Positions 1-9,900 are shown, counted from the first letter of the stretch. The stretch is DNA of 19,780 bases from Bryobacterales bacterium (GCA_016721425.1 JADKID010000003.1:1-19780); one strand, 5' to 3'. Notes: a model not told the origin generated them from the letters alone. Numbers and translations: made by a program.

Positions 1-335
1 CGATGCGCGATTGCTCCGAGGCCCAGGCCGTCGAGCGTCTGCGCCAGATAGAGCGGCAGACCGCCCTCGCCGGTGCCGGTGGCGACGATGAGGTTGGGCT
101 GACTCCCAGAGGATCTGCTGGCGGCCCAGACGACGGATTCTGGCCGATGGGGATGTTCTGAAAGCGCAGCTTGTCGAAGACGGGCAAGCGGGCGAAGAGC
201 CGCTTGTGCTTCCAGAGCCTTGCCGGGCGGGAGTTGCATTCGAGATGCCCACTTGAAAAAGGGGTAGTTGTTCCGGCGAGCGAGCAGAGTTTTGTTGACG
301 CGATAGGTGGTGGTGTTTCGAAGGCTTGAATCCGG
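1..335 (-). CDS. CmcI-like cephalosporin hydroxylase family protein, N-terminal part, frame-disrupted, cut by window edge
   Basis: Reading the minus strand from about 335 down to 1, conserved blocks appear in shifting frames: YRVNKTLLARRN, then RPARLWKHKRLFARLPVFD, then LRFQNIPIGQNP, then QQILWE, then LIVATGTGEGGLPLYLA. The order (basic region, 'ILWE', a hydrophobic strand ending in a TGTxxGG loop, then LYLA) matches the N-terminal half of the cephalosporin hydroxylase/CmcI family, which has a class I SAM-methyltransferase fold. The TGTGEGG loop would be the SAM-binding glycine loop. Shifts are needed near 105, 120 and 245, so no single open frame covers it. The start codon cannot be fixed and the C-terminus lies outside the window. 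It lies downstream of the glycosyltransferase on the same strand, so a role in modifying a surface glycan or secondary metabolite is plausible but inferred. The family call is from memory of the motif pattern. Confidence 0.45.
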
Positions 336-798
336 CGGCGAGCAAGTTGACTGATGATGCGGCCGTCGCCGGGAGGGCGGCGGAGCGGTCCAGTTCGGAA
401 GACGACTGTCGTGCGATTGGTGAGGCACGCACGGGGGACGTAGGTGAAGACGTGGTGGCCGGGCGGTAGTAGGTCCCGCGACCGACCCGATGCCGTTCAC
501 TGTCGCCGATCAGCGTGACTCCGCTGACGGCTTTCGTCGTCGAGTTTTCCGGCAGGCCGTATTCAACCCAGGTAGACCCGCGATCGAGTGGCAACGTCGA
601 GAGAGAACGCGAAGACGCGGAGGTCCAGCGCCAGCACATCGGAGATGGCAGGGAAGAAGCCGCGCAGCAGGCGGGCGTGCGTGGCGGGCGCGGCGACATC
701 GACCTCTGAGACGGTGGCGGCTTGTTCTGGTGGAATCCGGTGGCGGCCAGTGCCGCAATAGAGGATCGACGTGACGATGTACCTCCTACAACAACTCC
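336..798 (-). other. Poorly resolved coding stretch, possible fibronectin-III-like fragment
   Basis: This stretch lies between the glycosyltransferase stop and the CmcI-like fragment. On the minus strand it holds protein-like pieces in different frames: WVEYGLPENSTTKAVSG near 540-590, and PPGHHVFTYVPRACL followed by TTVVFRTGP near 390-470. The pattern 'VEYGL...PPGHHVFTYV...VVFRTG' loosely resembles the strands of a fibronectin type III or purple-acid-phosphatase-type beta domain (VEYG, then PGTxYxYRV, then FxT). It could be a small separate protein, or the N-terminal part of the next gene. Frame breaks prevent a start or stop from being assigned. The plus-strand open frames here are short and show no recognisable family. 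Confidence 0.22.
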
Positions 799-2905
799 TC
801 AGTCCAAACGATACAAAGCTGACGCGGCCCTTGTGGCAGATGAGCGTGATGCCCCATTGCGCGGCGCGGTCCGAGAAATCCTGGGAACCGACATCGCGGT
901 CGCTGACGAGCAGCCAATGGATGTTGTTCCTCTTCCATGTCCGATGGCCGCGCGCCTCATTCGTGGCAGGCGGCAAATTGCCGTTCACTGATTTTGATGG
1001 GATGTCGCGCCACGCACCATCGCGGCCACGGCCGCTGATCTGAGGACCACACCGCCGGGCGGGGCGGGCCATCGAGCCAGACTCCATCGAGCGTGATGTC
1101 GCCTCGAAATCCACTTCGAGAAACTGAGCGGTATCGCCAGCCTCGCCGGCCGTCCATTTTGTCACCGGGTTGTTGTCGAAGGCCGCGGGCGCCTCCCAGA
1201 TGTTGGACGATGCGCGCAGGCGCCCGCGGGTCTCGCGGGTAGCTCGCCGCCATTGTGGACGGCACGCAGCTCGGTGACATTCCACGGCTCGGCGGCGGCC
1301 GGGACGCGCGCGCTGATGCGAATGGCGTGGACGGTGAGCGGCGCGAATGTGGCGGCGTAGCGATGCGTGGGGCGTAGCTCGGCGAGTACGGGCGTGAGGA
1401 GCGTGTCGCGGTAGGAGGTGGCTTGCGACGATTGGCCGGAGAGAATGATCTGCGGCTGGACGTAGAGCTGCGGAAGCCGCTGAGGCTGAAGATGTGCTGT
1501 TCCCGTGGCACGGTTTTGTTGATCTCGAGAGACATCTCGTACTCGGCGAGCGTCTGCTGGAGGTACTGCGGCTCAGGCTTGAGGCGCAGGGCGGCGGCCC
1601 ACTCGGCGCCCTCGATGCGCCACGCGCCTGGATGGACGTAGCGCGAGAGCACGGGCGGGTAGCTCAACACGGCGTGAGCCAGGACGACGGCACAGCCCAG
1701 CCACAGCGGCTGCGCGAGCGCCATCGCCAGCGCGAGACTGAGGAACGGCAGGCACGGGAGCAGGAACCGCGTGCCGATATTGGCGAAGTAGGGCAGGCCG
1801 AAGACGAGCGCGGCGAGCAGTACCTGGCGGCCTTCGCGGCGGCGGAGGGCCAAGAGGCCGAGCGGGGCGAGCAGAAATATCGGCCCCACTACGCCCGTGA
1901 GACGCAGACCATTGACTGTAGACTCCAGCGGAATTTCGGCCAGGCTCACCGAGCCGTAGTTGCGCATCTGGCGCGAAATGACGTCCTCGAAGGCGGGCTG
2001 GATGACGGGATTGGGGAAGATCCGGTTGGCGAAGGGAAAGACGGGGTTGCCGAGCATCACCTGGTTTTTCACGAGGGAGGGCAGGGCGAAGGCGAGGCGC
2101 CGCCGCGGCGACGAGGAGCGCGGACCGCAGCCGCCGCGCGCGCAGCAACACCAACGCAAGCACGTAGAGGAAGGCGAGGAACGCGGTGTACTTGATGGAG
2201 AACGCGTAGCCCGCCAGGATGCCGAGCGGCGCCAGCAGGCCGGGTTGTGGCTCTTCGCGCCAGATCTGCAGCGCGTAGAAGAGCGCGAACGCGACGGCGG
2301 CCAAGGCGACGTCCACGTATGCGGCCGTGCCGGCCTTTCCGGCGATGGGGCTGAGGAAGAAGAGTAGCGCCGCGCAAGCTCCGGCGATGGGGCATCCGGC
2401 GCGGCGTCCAGGCGGCCATACCGAAGGGCAGGGTGAGCAGGAAGAGGAGATGGACCATCGCCGGCGCGCTGTAGCCGCCTCAGGGCGCAGGCGAAGAGGA
2501 AGGGAAGGCGACGTGATAGGCGAGCGCGTCGGGGCTGGTTTCGGGTAGGAGAGCGTTGGCCAGGTAGAGCAGCGCGAAGATCCCGTACACCAACCACCAG
2601 CCGGCGGCGAGGCCGCGGGGCAAGCCGGGCAGCGTGGCGGACGCGGCGGCCCACTGCCGGCTCCGCGCGCCATAGACGATCACGATCGCTCCGGCGCACA
2701 GGAAGACGGCGGGGTAGGCGAGCGAGCAGGCAGTCAGCAGGAAGGTGACCAGGCTGAGGCACGCCGAGCCCAGTACGAAGCCAAGGAAGAGAAGCTCGCT
2801 GCGGTAGAGGCGGACTCTCAGCAGCCGCAGCAGCGAGACGCCCGAGGCCAGGCTGGCGGCGTAGGTAAAGAGCGTCGCGAAGAGGATGGCGGCGAGCTGT
2901 GTCAC
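799..2905 (-). CDS. Multi-pass membrane glycosyltransferase (ArnT/GT39-like) with C-terminal discoidin-like domain, frame-disrupted
   Basis: The N-terminus (GTG at 2905) opens with membrane helices (LAAILFATLFTYAASLASG, then LSLVTFLLTACSLAYPAVFL) and continues through LPETSPDALAYHVAFP. Later pieces in other frames are MVHLLFLLTLPFGMAAW, LLFFLSPIAGKAGTAAYVDV, AFSIKYTAFLAFLYV and LPSLVKNQVMLGNPVFPFAN, the usual layout of lipid-linked-sugar glycosyltransferases of the ArnT/dolichyl-mannosyltransferase type. After the last helices comes a soluble region (LPQLYVQPQIILSGQSSQ) and a beta-rich domain, WNVTELRAVHNGGELP then AFDNNPVTKWTAGE then FLEVDF, typical of F5/8 type C (discoidin) domains. The end LYRLD with TGA at 801-799 follows a final AAQWGI block. 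At least five single-base shifts (near 2500, 2400, 2110, 1470 and 1220) separate the pieces. The start overlaps the lipoprotein stop as GTGA, indicating coupled translation. The sugar and acceptor are unknown. Confidence 0.72.
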
Positions 2906-3479
2906 GCGCCTTGTTTCCTGAATCCGATGGAGAAGAGCAGCACGCCCAGCTTCGTCCCATCCTGCGGTGATTGGTAGGGCGGGCGCACCTCGAATGAGAG
3001 GGCAACGGGGGCGCCCTTTCTTGAGGATCCCGGCGGGCAGCGCGGACCGGAACTCATGGTCGCCCTCGCTGCGGAACTCGGGCGTGGCGACGAGGGCGCC
3101 GTTGATGGTGATGGCCAGCTTGACGGGGCCGGTGACGCGAACGTGCTCTCGGGGAGAAAGAGGTGGATGTAGAAATCGAGATCCTCCACATCGTCGACAA
3201 CCATGCGAAATGCGGGCCGGGCATTGGTCCAGCGGGCTGGCTCGCCCGTTTCGGCGTGCATCACGTCGGCGACGATATGGGCGTCGATATCGGCGTCCGC
3301 CATAGAGAGAATGAGCCGTGCATCGGGGAGCGAAGCGGCTGCCGGCTCGGGGCCGGCGGGCATGGTGTACTGCGCCGGCATGGGAGCGAATCAGGCGGTC
3401 TGGCGCATCCGGCCAGCAGGCACGCCAGCGGTAGTGCGGCCAGCAGCAGGCGGGGCGGGGTGATTCTCGGCGCGTTCAT
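2902..3479 (-). CDS. Predicted outer-envelope lipoprotein of unknown function, frame-disrupted
   Basis: The start is ATG at 3479-3477. It gives a short n-region, a hydrophobic stretch (LLLAALPLACLLAGC) and a lipobox LAGC, so the mature protein should be lipidated on the Cys. The chain then shifts frame at the AA pair 3389-3390 (restoring PPD-FAPMPAQYTMP), runs through ARLILSMADADIDAHIVAD and VVDDVEDLDFYIHLFLPES, shifts again near 3146 into VRVTGPVKLAITINGALV, and returns near 3010 for KKGAPVALSFEVRPPYQ. It ends GFRKQGA with TGA at 2904-2902. Length would be about 190 residues. The second half looks like beta-sandwich sequence with no catalytic motif, and I do not recognise the family. Its stop overlaps the glycosyltransferase GTG by 4 nt, so the two are probably one operon and may work together at the envelope. 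Confidence 0.62.
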
Positions 3480-3513
3480 CAGGTCGATGTGGGAGTGCGT
3501 GGGTCCGGCCCGA

Positions 3514-3543
3514 ATCGTATCGCAATTGAAAACTGGCAATCAA
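3514..3543 (-). promoter_or_regulatory. Possible sigma70-type promoter for the lipoprotein-glycosyltransferase operon
   Basis: On the minus strand TTGATT (3543-3538) is followed after 18 nt by TACGAT (3519-3514), close to the -35/-10 consensus, in a locally AT-rich patch of an otherwise GC-rich gap. The lipoprotein ATG lies about 35 nt downstream. The call is based on sequence alone, and such matches occur by chance. Confidence 0.3.
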
Positions 3544-3670
3544 GCACGCTGGGATTGTGGCCTGCGGGGGCGATACGGCGCCGAGTGGGCCGAGGTTCCT
3601 ACCGCCGCTGGCCCTGGCTGGACCGCCGCCGCATGGTTTGTGCGGGCGTGGCGGCCGCGATCCGAGTATC

Positions 3671-3687
3671 CCGGAGCCCAACTCCGG
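3671..3687 (-). terminator. Small hairpin just after the transglutaminase-like gene, weak terminator candidate
   Basis: CCGGAG (3671-3676) and CTCCGG (3682-3687) form a perfect 6-bp stem with a 5-nt loop, starting 2 nt past the TGA at 3691-3689. No U-rich tract follows on the minus strand, so intrinsic termination would be weak. The rest of the gap 3480-3688 shows only the promoter-like element near 3520-3540. Confidence 0.22.
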
Positions 3688-3688
3688 A

Positions 3689-4333
3689 TCAGTGCGCCAC
3701 AGTGCCGTGCTGGCCGGCCTCGAAGAGGCGCTTGTCCATCTTCGTGAGGCGCTTGATCTGGGCGGAGGTGAGCAGGTCTGTGTGCGCGATCTCGCCGAGG
3801 TATTCGGGGATGTACCAGACGTCTTCTTCGCTGGCCATCCAGCCGCGCGGATCAAAGCGCTGCAACCGCACCGGTCGCGTGGAGAAGGCGCGCAGAGTCC
3901 GTTCACCTTTGAGGTTGAAGTAGTGCATGAAGTAAGACATGGCGAGCTCACGCAGAGTCCGGAAGACCGGCTCGCGGTAGCGCAGGCCGCCTGTAGTTGG
4001 ACTTGGCCAGGGCGCCCCAGCAGCCCTGCTCCTGGAACAGCGCCAGCACGTGATCGTCGTCGCGCACAGATTCCAGATCCAGCAACAGCGCCGGCCGTCC
4101 CTGGCCCGCAGCGCGGCGGCGGCCAGCAGCGCGCCCTCCATGCAATGCGCGCGGCCATGGCGCAGCACCAGGCGCGGCGAGTAGCAGGTCTCGCCGCCCG
4201 TCTCGATGTTGTAGGCGATGTCGTCGTCGAGGAAGCGCTGGATCTGCTCCGGCCGGCGCAACTGGCGCAGAGTCCGCCACTCCGCCTTGGTCATGCCATA
4301 CTGTGTGATCATCTTCCGGACAGCGTACCGCAT
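3689..4333 (-). CDS. Transglutaminase-like superfamily protein, frame-disrupted
   Basis: The N-terminal block (RFLDDDIAYNIETGGETC, then SPRLVLRHGRAHCMEGALL) has the transglutaminase-like arrangement: a conserved GETC segment, then a Cys in AHCMEGA that would be the nucleophile. In the neighbouring frame LLLDLESVRDDDHVLALF supplies the expected His (DDDH), followed by CWGALAKSNY. The first frame resumes with LRYREPVFRTLRELAMSY and continues to the stop at 3691-3689. Two compensating shifts near 4100 (a CCC run) and 3987 explain this. Length is about 215 residues, small and apparently cytoplasmic, with no signal peptide or membrane helix. The substrate is unknown; many members are uncharacterised peptidase-like proteins. 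Alternative in-frame starts are at 4312 and 4294, and MTKAEW at 4294 may be the true one, because the longest version leaves only 9 nt before the divergent channel gene. Confidence 0.6.
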   Translation of the reverse strand: MRYAVRKMITQYGMTKAEWRTLRQLRRPEQIQRFLDDDIAYNIETGGETCYSPRLVLRHGRAHCMEGALLAAAALRARDGRRCCWIWNLCATTITCWRCSRSRAAGAPWPSPTTGGLRYREPVFRTLRELAMSYFMHYFNLKGERTLRAFSTRPVRLQRFDPRGWMASEEDVWYIPEYLGEIAHTDLLTSAQIKRLTKMDKRLFEAGQHGTVAH

Positions 4334-4342
4334 CTAACATTC

Positions 4343-5277
4343 ATGCCAGAAGTGCAAAAACCGTCCTTTGATCCCGGCCTTACTCAGACCTTCACGGGCC
4401 GCATCAGCCGCACCATCAACAGCGATGGCTCGTTCAGTGTGCGGCGCGTCGGCGGACGACTGAAAGATGCCGGCTACTTTCTGTATTTCATGAACCTGTC
4501 CTGGCCGTCGTTTCTGGTGCAGGTGCCGCTGATCTATATTGGTGTGATCACGGTTTTCGCGGGCTGTATCTGGTCGCCGGTATCGAGCACCTGCAAGGCG
4601 CCCCCGCCGCCACACAGTTCCAGGCCTTCTCATCCGCCTTCTTCTTCAGCGTGCAGACCTTCACTACCGTGGGCTACGGACATATCTCGCCGGCCAGCCT
4701 GCTGACCTCCAGCATTGCGGCGGCTGAGGCGATGTGCGGCATCCTCAGCCTGGCCGTGGCCACCGGATTAATCTACGGCCGTTTCTCGCGGCCCACCGCG
4801 CATCTGGTCTTCAGTCAGAACGCCATCATCGGGCCGTTTCAAGCCGGCCAGGCGCTCATGTTCCGCGTGGCCAACCGGCGGCCCAACGTTCTGCGCGAGA
4901 TTCAGGTCAAGCTGATCCTGATGACTGTCGATCCCATCGACGGCGTCATGAAGCGCCGCTTCCTCCAACTCCCGCTGGAGCGCGACAGTCTCGATGTTTT
5001 GCCCCTCACCTGGACCCTGGTCCACCCGATCGACGAGAAGAGCCCGCTGCACAACCGTATCCTGGAACAGCTCGACGCCGAGCAGGCGGAACTCCTCGTA
5101 CTCGTCAAGGCGTTCGACGATACGTTCTCGCAGACCGTCCATGCGCAGATCAGCTACACCACGGCCGAGCTCGTTTGGAACGCCCGGTTTACCCCCGCGT
5201 TTTCAGTGAATCCGCAAGGGGAGTTCGTGCTCGATCTCGCGCGCCTGAACGACTACGAAGCAGCGCCGCAAAGCTAG
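4343..5277 (+). CDS. Inward-rectifier (Kir/KirBac-type) potassium channel, one frameshift
   Basis: The order of elements is that of bacterial Kir channels. An N-terminal amphipathic stretch (SFSVRRVGGRLKDAGYFLYF) comes before TM1 (FLVQVPLIYIGVITVFAGLY). The pore region is FFFSVQTFTTVGYGHISP, followed by TM2 (AAAEAMCGILSLAVATGLIYGRF). Then comes the cytoplasmic immunoglobulin-like domain with the Kir hallmark segments SQNAIIGPFQAGQALMFRVA and LTWTLVHPIDEKSPL. The selectivity filter is TVGYG, followed by His where Asp or Glu is common. One single-base shift at the GGG run near 4561 splits TM1; the two halves then join without loss. Total is about 311 residues, normal for the family. It should conduct K+ across the inner membrane as a tetramer. 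It ends at TAG 5275-5277, overlapping the convergent peptidase stop. Confidence 0.87.
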
Positions 5278-6665
5278 AACGCCGGCGCGCTGAACCCCGG
5301 CGCGGTCACCGCAATCACTTTCACTTTCGGTGCGTACTTCTTCACGGAGTCCTGAATCTTCGAGGCATTGCCCACCAGTAGAAACTGCAGATTGGCGTCG
5401 GTGAAGTACTTCTTCACCACGGCGTTGGCACGTTCCACGGTGACGGCGTCGATGCTCGAAAAGAGGTCGTCGATCTCGCCTTTGTTCAGGCCGAAGATCT
5501 CGAGGTCGCCGATGACGTCGGCCAGTTGATCGGCCGTCTCCAGCCGCTGTGTCGGGAAGCCGCCTTTTATGTAGGCTTTGGCGGAGGCGAGTTGCTCGGC
5601 GCTGATGCCGTTGGCGCGCAGGCCTTTCAGGACGTCCAGCGCCATGTCGATGGCCTTCTCCGTCGTCTCCGTACGCGTGTAGGTGTCGATGAAAATCACG
5701 CCGGGGGCGCGGTCCATGGTCACCTGGGAACGGGCGCCGTAGGTGAGGCCGGCGTTGACGCGCAGGGCGTCGTTCAGCATGGAGGTGAAGCGCCCGCCGA
5801 AGAGCGTGTTGATGATCATCAGCGGCACGCGGTCCCGGCTGTAGCGATCCACGCCGGGCATCGCGATGCGGAAGTAGGTTTGGGTGGCGTCGGGTTTATC
5901 GATGAGCAGAAGCCGTCCGCCGGCGAACTGTACAGGCGCTACCTTCGGGGCGGGGAAGGCGTCGCCAGCCGGCAGCGCCGCGGCCAACTGCGTGAGCTGA
6001 GTGCCCAGTTGGGCGGGATCGAAATCGCCGGCGGCGATCAGGATCATGTTCTTCCCCACGTAGTTCTTCTTGAAAAACGCGGATACGTCGTCGCGCGTGA
6101 TATTGGCGAGCGTGGTTTCATCGCCCATTGACGGGCGGGCGTACGGATGGCCGGCTGGGTAGACGAACGGGTTGAAGTACTGCCCGATGGCGCGGGCCGG
6201 ATTGTCTTTGGAGGACTTCACCGCATCGATGCGCTGCGCCAGCAGCTTCTTGAACTCGGCCTCGGAAAACGCGGGGTGTAGCAGAATGTCGGCAAAGAGA
6301 TCGAGGGCCTTGGCGGAGGTACGTGTGGTGAACTCCACGGAAACGACGGAGGACTGTGCGTCGGAGCCGCCGTTCATAACGGCGCCGATGCTATCGAGCT
6401 GCTCGTTGATCTGATCGGCCGTGCGCTTCTCCGTGCCGCGGCGCAGCAGTTCGGCCGTGATGGCCGCCAGTCCGGTCTTCTCCGCTGCCACGGCCTCGCT
6501 GCCGCCGCGGAAGGCCGCGGTGACGGAGACCAGCGGCACGTCGGGCTTGCGCAACATGATCAGCGTGGCGCCGTTCGGAAGAGTCTGCCGCGTATAGGGC
6601 GGGAGCTTGGCCTGGCCGAAGAGCGTCGCCGTGCCCAGAACAAAAATCAGTGCCTGCGTTTTCAT
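5274..6665 (-). CDS. M16B family protein, non-catalytic partner subunit (exported)
   Basis: The start is ATG 6665, which overlaps the upstream TGA as ATGA and is followed by a signal peptide (MKTQALIFVLGTATLFGQA). The mature chain has the pitrilysin/insulinase fold: LPNGATLIMLRKPDVPLVSV, the beta strand around AAFRGGSEA, a central VGKNMILIAAGDFDP block and the C-terminal GGRFTSMLNDALRVNAGLTYG region. The zinc motif HxxEH is absent: the equivalent helix reads GLAAITAELL. It does keep the late LTYG/ARS segment that in M16B heterodimers helps bind substrate. Length is 463 residues, normal for M16B. This is the usual pattern of a catalytic plus a non-catalytic M16 subunit encoded in tandem, here forming a periplasmic peptidase. 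An open frame continues upstream to 6803, but that part is out-of-frame overlap with the first subunit. Confidence 0.9.
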   Translation of the reverse strand: MKTQALIFVLGTATLFGQAKLPPYTRQTLPNGATLIMLRKPDVPLVSVTAAFRGGSEAVAAEKTGLAAITAELLRRGTEKRTADQINEQLDSIGAVMNGGSDAQSSVVSVEFTTRTSAKALDLFADILLHPAFSEAEFKKLLAQRIDAVKSSKDNPARAIGQYFNPFVYPAGHPYARPSMGDETTLANITRDDVSAFFKKNYVGKNMILIAAGDFDPAQLGTQLTQLAAALPAGDAFPAPKVAPVQFAGGRLLLIDKPDATQTYFRIAMPGVDRYSRDRVPLMIINTLFGGRFTSMLNDALRVNAGLTYGARSQVTMDRAPGVIFIDTYTRTETTEKAIDMALDVLKGLRANGISAEQLASAKAYIKGGFPTQRLETADQLADVIGDLEIFGLNKGEIDDLFSSIDAVTVERANAVVKKYFTDANLQFLLVGNASKIQDSVKKYAPKVKVIAVTAPGFSAPAF

Positions 6666-7974
6666 CGTGCGCTCCCCTTCGTCTCCGGAATCAGCGTGGC
6701 CACCGTGCGATTTTTCTCCGTGAAATACTTGGCCGCTACGCGCTGGATGTCGGCGGGCGTGACCTTTTCCAACTCGCTCGCTGCCTTGTTCACCATGTTC
6801 CAATCGCCGTAAAAGACCTGGTAGGTGCCCAGCAGATTGGCCTTGCCGGAGATGGTCTTCAACTGGCGGTAGAGATTGGCGAGCGTCTGATTGCGCGCCT
6901 TTTCGAGCTCCTCTGCCGGAACGCCCTCTTTGGCGAGCTTCTCCAGTTCCTCGTAGATCGCCTTCTCGAGCTCGGACGGCGACTTGCCGCTGCGCACCTG
7001 CGCAGTGAAATCAAACTGGCCGGGGTCGAGCGAGGGCTGGCTGCCGGCGCGGATGTTGAGCGCCAGTTGATCCTTTTCCACCAGGCGGCGGTAGAGCCGC
7101 GAGCTGCGGCCGGTGCTGAGCAGGGCTTCCAGCAGTTCCAGCGGAGCGGAATCGGTGTCCTGCGTGCGCGGGATGTGGTAGCTGATCATCACCATCGGCA
7201 GCTGCGCCGGGCGGCGGATGGTCACGCGGCGCTCGCCCAGTTGCTCGGGCTCAAACGTCCGGATTGGCGGGGGCGGCGGCTGGGAAGGGATGGGCTCGAT
7301 GTACTTCTTGGCCAGCGCCAGGATCTCCGCCGGTGTGACGTCGCCGCTCACTACCATTACGCAGTTGTTGGGCGCGTAGCCCATTTTGAAGTGGGCCTTC
7401 AGGTCGTCCATGGTCCAGGCTTCGATATCGCTGGCCCAGCCCACCACGGGCCACTGATAGGATGGGCGGTGTAGGCCGCCGCGTTCAGCTGCTCGTCGAG
7501 AATTCCAGCCGGATTGTTGTCCACCGCGTTGCGCCGCTCGCTATAGACGACACCGCGCTCGCTTTCGACGATCTTCGGATCAAAGGCCAGATCGCGGATC
7601 CGGTCTGACTCCATATCAAACATTAGTTCCAACGCCTGTTTCGGGAACCAGTCCGTGTAAACGGTGACGTCACGGCTGGTGTAGGCGTTGTTGCTGCCGC
7701 CGTTTTTCTCCATCGCGATGTCAAACTGCTTGGGCCCGTACTTCTTCGCGCCGTTGAACATCATGTGCTCAAAGTAGTGGCTGATGCCCGTGGTGCCGGG
7801 CTTCTCATTGCGGCTGCCGATTTTATAGAAGAAATAGAGCGCGACGTTGGGTACGTCGTGATCCTCGTGAACGAGGATCTTCATTCCGTTGGAGAGAGAG
7901 TGTGTGGTGACCTTGACATCCTGCGCGCACAACGGCGCGGCGAGGAGTACGCACAGCGAAAGAATCCGACGCAT
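6662..7974 (-). CDS. M16 family zinc metallopeptidase, catalytic subunit (exported), one frameshift
   Basis: A signal peptide (MRRILSLCVLLAAPLCAQ) leads into LSNGMKILVHEDHDVPNVAL and then the inverted zinc motif in GISHYFEHMMFNG (HxxEH). The third ligand is probably a Glu in the ESERGVVYSERR segment about 75 residues later. After AAAYTAHP the frame breaks near 7460, at a GG run, and resumes as YQWPVVGWASDIEAW; inserting one base restores the family's usual 'AHPYQWPV.GW' segment. The rest (APNNCVMVVSGDVTP and the second M16 domain) is intact to the TGA at 6664-6662. The reconstructed length is about 437 residues. It starts 5 nt after the SRPBCC gene and overlaps the second M16 gene by 4 nt, so the three genes should be one transcript. 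Its role is degradation or processing of periplasmic peptides. Confidence 0.9.
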
Positions 7975-7979
7975 GTGTA

Positions 7980-8423
7980 CTAAATTAGCAGGCGCGTGGC
8001 CTTGTGACGATAGGCGAACATACGCCGCAGTTGGATGCGGGCGAACCAGCCGCCGAAGAAATCGATCAGCGGGCCGCCGGGCAGGGAAAAGTCGATGCGG
8101 TCCGTCAGGCGTGTGGTGGAGTGGTCGATGGCTTCAAACTCATGGCGATGGACCCAGCGTTTGAAGGGGCCGGAATCCTGCACATCCACGAACAGGCGGT
8201 TCTTTTCATAGTGTGTGTGGCGGGCGTACCACCGGGCTTTGAAGGGGCCGAAAGGGACGAGCAATTCGACGCGCGCGCCCACTTGCAGGCCGGCGTCCTT
8301 GAACAGCACCTCGGCGGGTTGCCAGGGCGGAGTGAGACGCTCCAGGGCGTCGGGGGATTCGTGGAAGGCGAAGACTTTCTCCACCGGCGCCGGGATCACC
8401 GATGAGAAGACGAATATTGGCAT
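7980..8423 (-). CDS. SRPBCC-fold protein (polyketide cyclase/dehydrase-like)
   Basis: A 147-residue intact frame starts MPIFVFSSVIPAPVEKVFAF, the typical first strand and helix of the START/SRPBCC ligand-binding fold. It continues ERLTPPWQPAEVL, the strands VGARVELLVPFGPFKARWYA and HEFEAIDHSTTRLTDRIDF, and ends with the long C-terminal helix region FFGGWFARIQLRRMFAYR. No signal peptide is present, so it is probably cytoplasmic. These small proteins bind hydrophobic ligands, and the ligand here cannot be read from sequence. It ends 5 nt before the M16 catalytic subunit, implying cotranscription, although a functional link to exported peptidases is not obvious. Its start lies 26 nt from the divergent ABC transporter start. 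Confidence 0.8.
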   Translation of the reverse strand: MPIFVFSSVIPAPVEKVFAFHESPDALERLTPPWQPAEVLFKDAGLQVGARVELLVPFGPFKARWYARHTHYEKNRLFVDVQDSGPFKRWVHRHEFEAIDHSTTRLTDRIDFSLPGGPLIDFFGGWFARIQLRRMFAYRHKATRLLI

Positions 8424-8449
8424 GGTTGGTAAGCTGAGTACTTCATCAG

Positions 8450-9900
<1,451 letters not shown>

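Noticed and set aside
957..3005. 682-residue minus-strand open frame
   Set aside because: Only its middle third (LPSLVKNQVML to HIFSLSG) is genuine. The rest is Arg/Pro/Ser-rich out-of-frame translation of GC-rich coding DNA, with the real protein continuing in other frames.
3557..4342. Possible long N-terminal extension of the potassium channel
   Set aside because: The open frame extends far upstream, but that part is the antisense of the transglutaminase-like gene. Channel-like sequence begins just after ATG 4343.
6650..7474. 274-residue plus-strand open frame opposite the catalytic M16 gene
   Set aside because: It mirrors a well-supported M16 gene on the other strand and has no recognisable domain.
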